Below, piece by piece: positions 35,603 through 47,523 of a stretch of DNA of 64,000 bases. The position numbers and the translations under genes were made by a program. Position 1 is the stretch's first letter, and each line of letters begins with the position of its first letter. The notes below the pieces were generated by a model. It searched no databases, had not been told where the DNA came from, and worked only from the letters and a program-made list of their open reading frames with translations. The stretch is from Calcarisporiella thermophila CBS 279.70 (lineage: Eukaryota > Calcarisporiellomycota), in NCBI RefSeq assembly GCF_041956535.1, contig NW_027192222.1, positions 1 to 64,000 of the forward strand, given 5' to 3'.

Positions 35603-36386
35603 TTACTCGGGAGTCCGTGATCGTGACTTGCTACGATCACGCGCGGGAGTTGGAGAGCGACTCCTACGATCTGCCTCCTCTTCTTGTCGCTTTGGGGAAG
35701 GTGAACGCTCTTGTCCGTTCATGCTGTCACGCCTTGGTTCGTCGCGAGGTTCTTCGTCTTGACGTCTAACTGGAGACCGGCTTCGGTCGCGGGGTGAGCG
35801 GTCGTAGTCGTTTCGTCGGGGAGAGGGTGAGCGTGAATACCGCCGGCGGCGAGGCGATGGAGAACGACGACGACGAGGGGGAGGGGATCGATCGCCACGA
35901 CCGCCACCAGGTGGGAATTTCGCCCACTGTTTGAAGAAATCGTATTAAGAAGGTATCACTAAGTGTAAGATTTGTGCTATTTACCTGAACATTCAAAACA
36001 TAACCGTCCACACGGCGGCCATGCATCTCATGGTAAGCATCTTCCGCATCGCGAGGGTCTTCAAATTCCACAAATGCAAAGCTAGAAATTGCCATGCAAA
36101 GGTATTGGATCAATAATCAATCAAATTAACGAGAAAACCACCAATGACTTACAGCCTGGATGACGATGATTTGGGTGCAGGAATATCACAGCGCACCAGA
36201 CGGCCGTACCTGCATATATCCGAAGAGGAAGGGGGCGACGAGGGTTGAGGGGGTCAGTTACGAGGGAGGGGATCGTAAAAAAGATTTTTCCGAAAATCTT
36301 TACCGCTCGAATTCGTATGCTAAATCTCTAGCGCGGAGGTGGCTGCCAAAACCAACTACGAAGAGTGTTGTCCGTCCACGGGTCAT
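35603..36386 (-). CDS. srp1: SR-type splicing factor, Srp1-like
   Basis: Four exons, 36386-36304, 36209-36153, 36081-35985 and 35926-35603, encode 186 residues. A single RRM occupies residues about 8-82: RNP2 [30 protein letters not shown]1-like [17 protein letters not shown] and the WAKFPP end. It is followed by an Arg/Ser-rich domain with RSPSPRR-type dipeptides to the C terminus. This matches the fission yeast Srp1 type of SR protein, which acts in nuclear pre-mRNA splicing and exon recognition under SR-kinase control. The 57-nt second exon and the splitting of the RRM by three introns are typical for an intron-rich fungus. It is divergent from the carboxypeptidase gene. Confidence 0.92.
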
Positions 36387-36992
36387 TTTGGCTGACAATC
36401 AAAATGAGCAAGTCTGTTTATTCCGTTTGTTCCGAGAGCCCTCAAAGGCTTTGGAAAAGAAACGAAAAATCCATCGAGTTGTTTAAAAAATTTGTTGAGG
36501 GCAAGTATCCCCTCGGTGTTGTAAAATGAAAGAATTTAATTAAGCTCAGGTTGAATAGCAATTAAAGTTGAGGATAAAAGAAGCCTCGACCAAGTCGCTC
36601 AAGTCAATAGGGCACAAAGGAGCGGCCTGATCACGTCCTATATCAACTTTTTTGTTGACGGTGCCATAGCTTATATGACCTAGAAGACGGCGCAGCACAG
36701 CTCCATCGCTATGAGACTCATTTCCTCGAGTTTCCAAAGAGGGACCGTGGCCAATCACAGGCGTTCGATCTAATTGTCCTTAATGAATCGGTTGAATAAG
36801 GCTAATGGACATTTATTTTATTTCCTTTTTATTCCATATAAAAAGAAACCGATTTTCGCACCAGACCTTTTTATTTCCCCTATTTTCGTCCTTTGCCAAA
36901 TAGCTTGCTTCGTTTCAAAGACCCTAATATACGCGTAATTAGTCTCATTATACTTCGCACTGGCTTTTTATTTGAAAAAGTATATCGAAGTA
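36387..36992. promoter_or_regulatory. Divergent promoter region of Srp1-like and carboxypeptidase genes
   Basis: About 600 bp between two outward-facing starts. Only short motif-free frames are present. Confidence 0.5.
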
Positions 36993-38980
36993 ATGCTCCG
37001 TTCCCTAAATTTACTATTGCTATTTGTCCTCATCTTAAGGACCACATTCGCCCTCCCAATTGAGGTGATAAGGCTTCATGAGCGTTCAACAAAGCTTGTG
37101 TCGCCTCATTTCACGAACTATACCATCACATTTAACGAACCAAAGCTCTGCGATCCTGGCGTAAAGCAGTATTCTGGCTATAGTGTGTTTCTTTAATTCT
37201 GCCTATTTTCAATTCTATGCGTCTCTAACCAATGTGATTTCTACCATCAGTGCATACCCCCGATGACAAGCATATATTTTTCTGGTTTTTCGAGGCTCGT
37301 AACAATCCTGAGAATGCGCCGGTGACTCTATGGCTCAACGGAGGTCCAGGTTGCTCAAGTCTTATCGGGTATTTAGCTATTTTTAAATAGTATCTGTAGC
37401 TCTTTATTAATATACTATAAAGTATTTTCGAAGAAATGGGCCCATGTTCTTCCGATGGGAGCAAGACTATCTATCGCAAGCATTCCTGGACTGAGGTTTC
37501 GAATATGCTCTTCCTTGATCAACCAACGGGGACTGGATACTCATATGGCAACATGAGTGATGACTCCACCGTGAAAGCTGGGCAAGTTGTGTATAAATTC
37601 CTTCAACTTTGGTTGACCCACTTTGATAAATACCAGAAGCTGCCTTTTCATATCTTCGGAGAATCCTACGCGGGTGAGTAGTTGGCTGTAACTTCTCAAA
37701 TAGGCTGACCTATTTAATTAATGTCAAACTTATAGGCCATTATATTCCATCATTTGCGCGTACCATCATGGAGAACAACAAAAAATCAACAGATGAAAAA
37801 CTGGTTCACATCAACCTTATGAGCATAGGAATTGGCAACGGGTGGATTGAGTAAGCATTGCTCTCCTTTAGCTATTTCGGTTTCACATTCTCACCTTTTA
37901 CTTTTTTCTCATTTCCGCTGTAGTGCCCTAACTCAATAGTAAGCATACAATCATATGTTATTATTAGAAAATTGACTCAATTTATGTCTATGCATTAATA
38001 GCGGGAATTATGGTAACTTTATGTGCGAAAATCCCAGTGAGTGCTGCTGTATTTGTTGCTATGAGCTCGTCGTCACTGACTTGAAACTCTTTATTTTTAT
38101 TTAAGTTAAACAACTGACCTCCAAAGAGAATTGCACCAAGATCCAACATGAATATGAAGTGAGCTGTAAACCACAGAGTATGTGACATATCTTCAACTAT
38201 ATCAATACTCTCTCGTTGACAATCCTTTTATCATTTAGTCCAAAAATGTTACAGCGACATCTCCAATACCACGCAGTGTGCTTTTGCAGACGAGTTATGC
38301 ACGAATATAACCTACGTCCCTTTTCTCGATACACACCTAAATATATACAACTTCGTTCAGAGTGAGAAAGAGCAGATCCCAAGTGCCTGGGTGCAATATC
38401 TCCGTAAACCAGATGTAATGGAAGAGTTGGGAGCACATCCAAGTGTGAACTATACTGACTGCTCGGACCCTGTTGGCTCGAAATTTGGAAAGATTGGCGA
38501 TTCGGCGATGCCGTTTCATCAAGATGTGGAGTATCTGCTCGAAAAGAAACTAAGAGTACTTCTATACGCAGGAGATCAAGGTACTTCATTTCGATCGAAA
38601 TTTATTACCCCAATGCTAACAAATTTTCAATCACCTCACTAGATTTTATTTGCAATTGGTTTGGTAACCTGGAATTATCTAACAAACTCCAATGGAGTGG
38701 CCGTAAAAGTAGGCAACCTATTCTACTGGAATAGCTAATCCTTTCAAAAAACTAACGCTTCTCCTTTCGTTTCTATTATTTTTTAAAAAAATATCTAGTT
38801 TATGCAAATAAAGACCTCGAAGAGTGGAGCTACAAGAAGAGGCCTGCAGGCGAGCAAAAGTCGTATGGTAATCTCGCGTTTACGACAATATATGGAGCTG
38901 GACATGAAGTACCCTATTTTCAGCCTGAAGTGTCCCTCTACATGTTCCGTTCGTGGTTAGGAGGAAAAATGCATTTCTAA
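36993..38980 (+). CDS. Serine carboxypeptidase (S10, carboxypeptidase Y-like)
   Basis: Ten exons join in frame to 461 residues: 36993-37182, 37251-37368, 37423-37673, 37736-37850, 37924-37938, 38002-38036, 38106-38177, 38239-38580, 38643-38708, 38799-38980. A hydrophobic signal sequence (about 4-20) precedes [22 protein letters not shown] and [11 protein letters not shown]. The catalytic serine is S184 in GESYAGHYIP, the aspartate D380 in [12 protein letters not shown] and the histidine H437 in GAGHEVP. S10 enzymes remove C-terminal residues from peptides in the vacuole or outside the cell; the fold and disulfide cysteines appear complete. The 15-nt exon 5 encodes part of DALTQY, conserved in the family. 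A decayed copy of its 3' end lies at about 45480-45600. Confidence 0.94.
37924..37938 (+). other. 15-nt micro-exon of the carboxypeptidase gene
   Basis: Flanked by CTGTAG and GTAAGC, it supplies one codon remainder, four codons and two bases. It is needed to link GNGWID with the next exon in frame and to supply the family's WIDxLTQY stretch. Confidence 0.8.
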
Positions 38981-39400
38981 ATTTGAATATTTAGTCCCCA
39001 CATCAGTTTATCTATACATTTATTCGACTCTCCGTATTGCGCTATTTGCTTGTATAAGTCGAGTAATTTATTTGAATCTCGCTGCTGTATTCGCGCTTTA
39101 TATATTGTACATTGAAAATCATGAAAAGCGGTATAATTATAATTATATATTATATTTTCCACTCAAATCAAATCTCTTTCAATAAATATTGCCAAGAGTA
39201 GAGGCAACTGCTCACCCCCTCCTTCCTTGAACACTTATGCTCGAATTCAGCTCGTTCTTTCCGTACTTCTCACATGATTTCAATGTATGGTTCACGCAAT
39301 GCATTACATACGACCGTATATACCACTTCTCCTTTTCTGTTTTGCGCGAATCTTGGATGATACACTGGTTTCTAACAACAAATAAACTCATCTAAAGTAA
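38885..39400. repeat. Segmental duplication, copy A
   Basis: The end of the carboxypeptidase gene, its 3' flank and a following stretch align collinearly with 45485-45935. The part at about 39180-39370 matches the 3' end of the mitochondrial protein gene (45751-45935, minus strand) but is decayed, with indels that destroy the frame. Confidence 0.8.
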
Positions 39401-40196
39401 CAATAACGCGCCTCAGCCTCTCTACGCAAATCCTATCCCTCATATTCTTTTGGCCGTTTGAAAGATAAAATTTAGAAATTAGTGATGGATAAATTTATCG
39501 AACAATACCATCGTACAGAGGATTTTGATCTTTTCGAAAAAGCGGGATTGTGTTTTATCGGCAGTAAAGTTGGTTATTATAGCATTATAATAACAAGGAG
39601 GTGAAGATAATACTACCTCCTCAACAGTCTAGTTCCAAAGCTCTTGTGCCTTGGTTGCGTCCTTACACTCTTCTGTCGCCACGCTTCTACATATTCCTTT
39701 TTCACCACGGGTGGACATTTTGCTCGGGCGGCCTATTATCTTTCTTCATAATAAATCGCTATATCCCAAGAAAGTTGCAAACAAAATATTCAATATTGTG
39801 AACATCGTATAAGCAGGCACGGTTAGATTTTAATACATAATTTTACTTATCTGTAATAGTATCTTTCAGTAAATATGATCTATTTATTAAAAATAAAGAG
39901 CTACCGCAGAACTTTCCGGAGATATATTACAAAGACCTCTTCTTTAGATTTCTCTCATGAGATAATTCTATCTTAGAAAAATATGACCATCCAACAAAAG
40001 GTTGTTTGAATTTTTACCAGTTTTTTGGAGAGATTCTAGTCCCCCAGTCCCTCTAGGCACATAATTTGGCGAAAAAAGGTAACTACTTGTATAGTAAAAC
40101 GAATTATTACTGGTCCGTAAATATATGCTCCACGTCTCTGGAAGTTTAAATTTTCGATGGAAGTGAGCCTGGTAGAGATTTTACCAGTATAAGATC
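39401..40196. other. Unassigned AT-rich sequence in rearranged zone
   Basis: No gene or repeat recognised. The short frame 39601-39801 has no ATG-supported product or motif. Confidence 0.4.
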
Positions 40197-40490
40197 CACC
40201 ACAATATGGGATCCATTTCGTTGGCAGCAGCCCAAATTAGTGGGGAGTCAAAGGGTGCCAATCTCGTATCAAACAATGGTAATTCGGTATATACATCACA
40301 TGCTTCGTTTTATGGATATCCCTAGCATACGAATTGCTCAATTACACCAAGAGATACATCTTCAAAATTGAACCCTAAGCGATTTGGGTCTAGTCTCTGT
40401 GCCATTGTCATCACAGGCTTCTTGATAGAATTGAACGAGTAGTCATCTTTTCTATCGAGTCTTCGCTCTGATTGCCGAGTTGTTGCTCCT
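40197..40490 (-). mobile_element. Decayed hAT transposase fragment
   Basis: About 290 bp closely match the segment 41397-41690 of the hAT transposase in the same orientation, covering the region before the C-terminal dimerisation domain. Substitutions and single-base gaps break the frame, so this is a relic of a second copy. Confidence 0.82.
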
Positions 40491-41127
40491 TAGCTGCCGC
40501 CGCGCCATTTTAATCTCGATTCAAATTCACAGCTCAACTTGTTAAATGGGATTTTTCAGAGCATTCAGGGAATAATATTCTCGAATGAAACAATAGTTCC
40601 TTTTTACAGACCACTAGAAAGGAATATTTAATTAATTCTCATATCAATTGGCTATACACAGTGAATTTAGCTCTACCCTTGCTGTAAATATTCTATAGTT
40701 CCTTTATACATGAATTCCGTAGAGAGGCTGATTTAGCCTTCGGATTATATTTTCTGTCTTTACGGAACTTGGATAATTTAAGTGTATAAATAGCCTTTAG
40801 ATCCTATTCTTTGTAACTGGAGTCAACAAGAAGTAGCTAGAACATTATTGGTTGCAATTACAATGTCATCGTTATTAGTGGGATATATGGCGATTAGGAG
40901 TGTGATAGGAATAATATGTAAGACATAGATAAATCAAAGAAATCAAATTAATACAAAGACAATCCTGTCTATTATTACAATCATACGAAAATGCTCTTGA
41001 ATAAGTTAGAGATGTTGTGAAATTTGGAGTATTTATCTGGTTGCAGTTACTGCTCTTGTAAAAGCTATGTCCCCCTTTATGCTCGTTAACCAACATTAGA
41101 TATCATATGCGCCCGAATTATATATTT
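40491..41127. other. AT-rich sequence between hAT copies
   Basis: No coding feature. It probably contains the 3' flank of the hAT element. Terminal inverted repeats could not be identified by eye. Confidence 0.4.
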
Positions 41128-42870
41128 TTAAGATAAATCGTCCTCGCAGTCTCCTTCTTCCAACTCCTCCTCAGTGAACCATATATGTGGATCGCTTATC
41201 CCGTTTTGTAGGCGCAAACTGGAGTATATATTCACCAGTTTGAAGAGCTTTGGATTTTTCGAACGATTCCATATTCCACTGTGTATGAATCCCAAGTCCG
41301 ACCAGATTCGCTCTGATACAGCTGCGGTTGCAGACATTGAGAGTACGGTGATGGCAAGCTTCGCTAACTCTGGAGAGAGTGACGTATGTACTTTCCACCA
41401 CAATATGGGATCCATTTCTTTGGCAGCAGCCCAAATTAGTGGGGAGTCAAACGGTGCCGATCTCGAATTAAACAATAGTAATTCGGTATATATATCACAT
41501 GCTTCGTCTTGTGGATATCTCTCGCTTAGGAATTGCTCAATGTCTCCAAGCGACACATCTTTAAAATTAAACGCTGAGCGATTAGGGTCGAGTACCTGAG
41601 CTATCGTCATCACAGGCTTCTTGATAAAATTGAAACGAGCAGCAATCTTTTCTATCAAGTCTTCGCTCAGATTGCCGGGTTGTTGCTCAGCCATTCTCAT
41701 TAATGAATGGTAGTGTTGATTGACTATTGAAAGGCGGGGAAAGTCTCTTTCAAGATCAACAACTACATCTGCAATTGGTTTAGTAAAGTTGCGCAATGCT
41801 TCCACTTTATCTCACCACGTATCTTGAAGCAAACAGCGTAGTTCAGATGAAGTGAGCTCCAAAGCTGCCGTTTGGAGAGGTGTTCGCGAGGACAAAATAG
41901 ATTCCAGGCATTTTGAGTAAGAGAGCCAGCGAGCCTCTACTGGAAGAGTAAGAGCAATTTCATGACCAAGCTTCTCTCTTTGAATCTTCTTAAGAATGGA
42001 ATAAGGAATCGGGTGATTTATAAACCACTTCGCTATTGCTTTCACTTCTCCAACTATGGTCACCGTCCAGGGTAGATTTAAAACATCTTTAAGAAGTAAT
42101 TTGGTGGCATGTAAAGCGCATCCATAACATACGAGGTTGCTAAACTCCTTTTCAAGGATACTCCAGGCTATTTTCATAGTTGCCGTGTTATCCGTCACTA
42201 CAGCTTTCACCTTATTAGGGCCAATTCTCCTGATAGTATTTGATATTTTATTTGCAGCGTATTCTCCTGTATATTGATTAGCATCTGTAAATATAGCGTC
42301 GTAGAAGAAGGGCTTAGGCGTAGTTATTACAAATATCATTACAACTTCTCCTCTGATACTTGTCGAATCGGTCAAAAGACATATATTCTCGCTATTTTCT
42401 AAACTTTGATCGAGCTCTTGTTTGACGTCTCCGAATATTTTGGACAAAATAGAGTCCGCAAGTCGACTTCGTGAAATAGGATTGTAGCCAGGTCTTATTT
42501 TCTTCAAAAATTGTCGAAAATATTCATTTTCAACAAAGTCGAACGCTACACCTTCACTAAATAAAGCTTTTGCGAGCAATTCATCGACCTCAGTTATATC
42601 TTCCTCAGCAGCTTCAGGTAAAATGCGCTTATGCTTTCCTAGGTTTATGGTCGTCGAACTAGAAGGAATTGTGTCTGATCTTGCCAACTCGGAAATGTTA
42701 TAATTTGTCCCTGGGTAGCGACATCTTAATAAATGCATTCTGATTTGGTTCGCACCTTCTGTCCAAAACATTGTACCGCAGTTATTACAACGGACGAGTG
42801 AAGATTGCTCGCCCTGTTTAATTATATCGACGGATTCCAAGATGTTATTTTTTTCATTATCCATTTTCAA
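41128..42870 (-). mobile_element. hAT-family transposase gene with one in-frame stop
   Basis: A near-complete minus-strand reading frame of about 580 codons starts at 42870 and ends at 41128. It is interrupted only by a TGA at 41814-41812; the frame is the same on both sides. The N terminus has a BED-type zinc finger (NNCGTMF, then RMHLLRC). The RNase H-like catalytic core has LLTDSTSIRG, TDNTATMKIAW and YGCALHATKLLLKD, and the C-terminal hAT dimerisation motif reads LAKLAITVLSMSATAAVSERIWS. Such enzymes cut and paste DNA with 8-bp target duplications. As written the protein is truncated, so the copy is probably inactive unless the stop is read through or is a sequence error. Confidence 0.9.
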
Positions 42871-43504
42871 CTAAAACCAACAAAACAAATGATTTATAAA
42901 AGTCGAGCAGTGAAATCAATTTTTTTAAAAAATAATACCGTAAGAAAGCGAAATGATGGATCTCATGAGTAGAATTGAATGTTTTTAAAAGGGAAGAGAC
43001 GGAGGCATTTTAAAATGGTTTTTATTTTTCTCACCGAGAAAATATAGATAAATTTGAGAAACTCAGCAGAAATACTGGATTTAGAAATTAGAGAATCAGT
43101 TTCAGAAATTTCTGCAACTATTAATATATCTTGAAAAATTCTATTTCTAGAATAATTACTCATTATATATGTTATTAAGATACAAAAGATTATATAGATA
43201 CGAAAGATATCAGGTCTGATCGATTAATTGTACATTTTTTGTCCTTGCTCTTTCGTAATACAGTATTTATTCTCGCTAAAAGCATCAAACGATATAGTAA
43301 AGAGCTAAATTCACTTGATCAACTAAATAATCTATGACTAGCAAAGAGGTCTTACATTAATATTTATATACAATAGAAGGGATTGACGCATTTATTTTTC
43401 TTATAGCCTCTCTCGGCTACAAGTATTTGATTCGCTGTTTATAAATCACGAGCAAACTCTACATTTGTTCAAAGTAGCTCATCGCGGTTTCATATCTGTA
43501 ATAT
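42871..43504. other. AT-rich sequence upstream of hAT transposase
   Basis: About 630 bp without a supported gene. The stretch near 43430-43490 resembles 44925-44985 at reduced identity, suggesting another old local duplication. Confidence 0.4.
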
Positions 43505-44390
43505 ACTCGATGTCATATTGATCCCATGCTCCCTCCTCTACCCCCTCCTTCACGTCCAGCATGACAGAATCCTCGGTAGTTTTGGCGGCAACCACTTTAA
43601 TATAGATATCGCCGATATGACCTCACATGCGACTAGTTGGGCTGTTTTGCAAAGCAAAGAGATATTCTCCTACAAGAATTCCAAAATGATACTTAACTAG
43701 TCATGATATCAATATCGACCTTAAATGCACATTACTTACACTCTTCGATTGTTTTCAACCGTGCCTTTGAACTTTCTTTGGAATGATGCGTTGAATATCA
43801 CTGAAAACCAAGGAAATAAATTTCTGTAAGAATTGAATATGGGAGTAGGTAGTCATATCTTTCTAAACTATGCCTGGATCTCTTACGCATTTCGTCCGCT
43901 TTTCAATACGCATAAGGGTCTGTTTCGGAACATAAGGGACTTCTGAAGAGCGTCCGCATTGCCTTTTCTTTCTGGTTTTAAGAAGAAAGATGATTTTCAC
44001 TTCAGTCCCCGTATATCAATCGTATTTGATATATCGCCTACTTACAAGTGAGATAATAGCACTTTGTGTGCTTCACGCTGATCACACATACCGCAAATAT
44101 CGGTGAAATACTTCGCAAAGAATTTGACCCTCATGGCTTGCCAATTACAGACTCTATAGATAATGTTAGCTGTATCTTAGTTGGTGTATTATACCAACCT
44201 ACTCAGTTTATCGGATCATAATTGTTGGCCTCACATTTAGCAGGATAGAAATACTTTTGTCCATATTTATCGGTAATCTTGTACGCTTGATATTCTCGAG
44301 CTGTTTCTTTACTCCCTAAGAATGTTCTTGCATTCTGTTTATCAGAGCATATCAAATGATACTCAGCAGTAGATAGAAGTGAAGAAAAAA
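43505..44390 (-). pseudogene. Remnants of an unidentified multi-exon gene
   Basis: On the minus strand several segments look like exons separated by GT-AG introns. One (about 44385-44205) contains EYHLICSDKQNARTFLGSK and KYGQKYFYPAKCE but ends in an in-frame TGA where a donor site follows. A second (about 44144-44046) contains CNWQAMRVKFFAKYF and CDQREAHKV. A third (about 43983-43888) contains QCGRSSEVPYVPKQTLMR. A last one (about 43640-43505) contains YIKVVAAKTTEDSVMLDV and WDQYDIEYI before a stop. The second and third segments splice in frame, but the whole chain does not close. I do not recognise the family. A decayed gene or a badly resolved model are both possible. Confidence 0.35.
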
Positions 44391-45033
44391 AGCAATAGTT
44401 TTGGTTATCTAATGTCTACGATTTATTAAATACTCGACGTCCAATGGGGTATTCCCTTCCGACATTGAGATAGCTTGGGGATGATATTGGGATTTGTTTT
44501 GGTTGGCTTCTCGAGACGCCTAATTCTTACATATATATCAGTTTTTTCATATTATATTTCTAACCTAGTTGATGTGGATTCTTGAAAAACTCCATTGTGA
44601 TCAGTTGGAACAAAGGAGAAATTCTAAATTCTAAATTCTAACTATAACCTAACTATTTAAAATTCATAACAACACATAGATATTAAAAATATTAAACAAA
44701 TCGTTTGACTATTAAGAGGCTACACAGTGACCCACTATTTCTCTTATCTCTCTTTAGACAAAGGCACATCACTTGGATGTTAGGACAAGATATATCAAAC
44801 CCAATCGCCGAGTCATTATGGTCACGAATTTAGAATAATATCTTTGTTAGGTTTATCTACGCCCTTGTTTGCGATAAAAAGGACAATCATCTATTTTCAT
44901 TTATTAATCTAAAGATAGCACATATAGTATTCGCCGTATATAAGTCAAGAGTAAAACCTGCATTGCTCAACGTGGTTCATATTAGTATCATTTTTTGCAT
45001 ATAAATCGAAATAGCAGTAATATTGTTATTTCT
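44391..45033. other. AT-rich sequence, no feature
   Basis: No coding segment recognised apart from the weak similarity to 43430-43490 noted above. Confidence 0.4.
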
Positions 45034-45455
45034 AAGTAGTAATTCATCTTACCGCTATTCGGTAATTTATAATGGATATATGGTCAGTCTTCAAACGGTG
45101 AGTCTCACCTTTTAAGCATTCGAGTATCTATTCAGGACGCAGATTATATGGTTTTATTCTATTTGTTCGTGGAGATGACATGCCAGTTATTCCTCTCATT
45201 TGAGTATGCGAGGAGAGAGAAATTTCCTTTATTGTTTACCATTTGTTCTTGGTCTTTTTGTAAACTCGTCAAGAAAAGGTAAGCAAAAGTGAGATGAATA
45301 GCGGACATGTCACCTCCACGAACAAATTGAGTAAAATCCATATAATCTGCGTCCAGAATAGATACTCGAATGCTTAAAAGGTGTGACTTACCGTTTGGAG
45401 ACTGACCGTTTATCCATTGTAGGTTACGAATAGCGGTAAGATGAATTACTACTTG
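45034..45455. repeat. Long imperfect inverted repeat
   Basis: Left arm about 45034-45206 and right arm about 45290-45455 are reverse complements at roughly 85-90% identity by eye, with a loop of about 80 bp. Both outer ends carry AGTAGTAATTCATCTTACCG (or its complement). The outer right end abuts the decayed carboxypeptidase fragment. It could be a foldback (MITE-like) element or an inverted duplication of an exon; one frame of the right arm is open (contains DFTQFVRGGDMSAIH). Confidence 0.75.
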
Positions 45456-45484
45456 TGCAAGTAGCCATCCATCTCGATGCCGAT

Positions 45485-45935
45485 ATATGCTCCGCTGAAT
45501 TCGTGCCCTATTATCAGCCTGAGATACCTCTATACACGTTTCGTTCGTGGTTGGGGGGGGGGGGAATGCACATTTAAATATGATTATTTGGTTCCTACAC
45601 CACTTATCTATGCATTTTTTGCTTGTGAATATCGAGTAATTTATTTGAATCTTGCTGATGTATTCTCTTTATATATATTATAAAGTGAAACCGTGAAAAA
45701 ATCAATTTTAGTTTTTCTTTATTTTACCAATTTAAATCCATCCTCTATCATTATAAATTACCAGAGGCAGAAGCAAATGCACGCTCCCACCTTCCCTTAA
45801 ACTCCTCCGCTCGCATTTTCAGCTCATCCTCTCCGTGTTTCTCGCATGCTTTCAATACCTGGTTCACACAGTGCATTACATGCAACCGTGCGTAATCCTT
45901 CTCCTTCTCTGTTTTACACGAATCTTGGATGGCCC
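45485..45935. repeat. Segmental duplication, copy B
   Basis: Collinear with 38885-39400. Here the carboxypeptidase 3' end (about 45485-45580, with a run of 12 G at 45553-45564 in place of the original codons) is decayed, while the mitochondrial gene end is intact. The two copies therefore kept opposite partners. Confidence 0.8.
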
Positions 45936-46928
45936 CCACCAACTTATCTTCGGTTTCCAACAACGAAAAGAACTCGTCCGCAGTAATTTTAGCACGTCTC
46001 CAAGCCTCCTCTTCTCCAAGATAAGCGTGAGATTTCAAGCTTTCCGAAATGAGCATTGCGTAGGCAGAAGGATCTACATTGTTGGAATAGAGCCCATAAT
46101 ATTGGCCTATCAAATAGGTTTGAAAGGCTTTGTCAAAAGTTTCCTCGCTCTGCTTCTTTATAAAAGCACGCATCAAGCGTCGAATATCCACCTGCGCTGG
46201 GTCAAGATTATAGGTGAAGCGATCCGCAAGCATAGTAAATGCTACTTCTGGTTTGCCCAATCTACAGGCCTTGCGGATTAGAATCTCCGTTGTTGTCCTC
46301 CCGATGGGCAGCAACTTCTTGCGCCATTGAGCAATCAAATCGGGTAGTTTTTCGATTTCACCAGGATGTTGTACATGATATCGCACGAGGTGGTTGAGAG
46401 CAGTGTGTCGTGGAAGCTCATGTTCACCACGAGAAGGATCCGTCTTTTCCATAAGGCTCTCGTAAAGGGAGGCAAATTTAGGTTCGGATTCTGGCTTGGA
46501 GGTATCGGTAGTTTGAGAAGAGGCAGAATCGAAATCTTTTTCGGAAAACGCATCCTCAATCTCGAGCTCTTCCTCAAGCGCCGCGAGATCCTCTTCAATG
46601 GAGGCGCGCTTCTTCTTTAATACTATTCATATATGATCGTATTAGTTGATGAAACAATTCAAAAATTCTGCCTAAAAAACAAAGAAGGCTATAAACCTGT
46701 AGGCGCGGTAAAGAATGGGCGACTGGATGCTCGATTCCATGTAGCAGTAACATTGACCTCGTAGAACCGCCCTAAATCAGATGGGTCATTATAAATCTAG
46801 AAACTTGTACTACTCGACGAAATGTTACCTCTTGCAATAGTTGTAGAATTATGCAATTTACTTCCTCTACTCTCCGCTGCATGTCGCCATGCGTGCCGAA
46901 ATACTGGCAGGATTCTTCGTGATAGCAT
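45751..46928 (-). CDS. Putative mitochondrial helical-repeat (PPR/mS27-like) protein
   Basis: Three exons, 46928-46829, 46771-46697 and 46622-45751, give 348 residues. The N terminus (MLSRRILPVFRHAWRHAA) is Arg-rich and amphipathic, with no acidic residue in the first twenty, as expected for a mitochondrial presequence. An acidic coiled-coil-like segment (about 65-85) is followed by an all-helical region with helix pairs such as TALNHLVRYHV and ILIRKACRLGKPEVAFTML, resembling PPR-type or mitoribosomal mS27-like proteins. A role in mitochondrial translation or RNA metabolism is inferred; no diagnostic motif fixes it. A decayed copy of its 3' end lies at about 39180-39370. Confidence 0.65.
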
Positions 46929-47523
46929 GTTTTATTTTTTAAGATCTCGACGGCAGTTTACCTCTGGACTTTGTTTTCTGTCTTGCTGGACTGCTATTGC
47001 TGCGCCTCATATTCTCCATAAGGTATCGAAACAAATTAAACAATCAATTGACATCGTATAATCCGAATACAAGATAATCGAAAAATATGGTAAAAAAATT
47101 GATGAATGACGAGAAATAGTATAAAATTTAGTTTGCTTGCTTTATTTCTCGCTAATATATCAATATGAAAAATTACTCAACTCTTTAAGTCTCAGGGATT
47201 TAATTCATGATAATTATATATCGGGAGATAGGTTTGCCAAAAACTACCAATTTAGAATAATAGTATAATAATAATAATACTTATTAGGGATGCAAAGGCA
47301 TCGAATGTTGTATGATTTTGAAATTTATTGTACAAGATTAAGTATAAAATGATATAAATGAAAATGTCCTTGTGGTTGGTATAGAAGGTGATTCTAACTA
47401 CTAATTACATCGATTGAAGTCGTGTTGCAAAAGAAAAATGGCAAAGAAATTGCTCCTCTATATAGCCTTTAACTCGCATCTTATTTCTCGAATTCATTGA
47501 TTTATCATCCCATAAATATATCA
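46929..47523. other. AT-rich spacer
   Basis: About 600 bp containing the promoter of the mitochondrial protein gene and the 3' end of the Rrn5-like gene. No gene seen. Confidence 0.55.
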
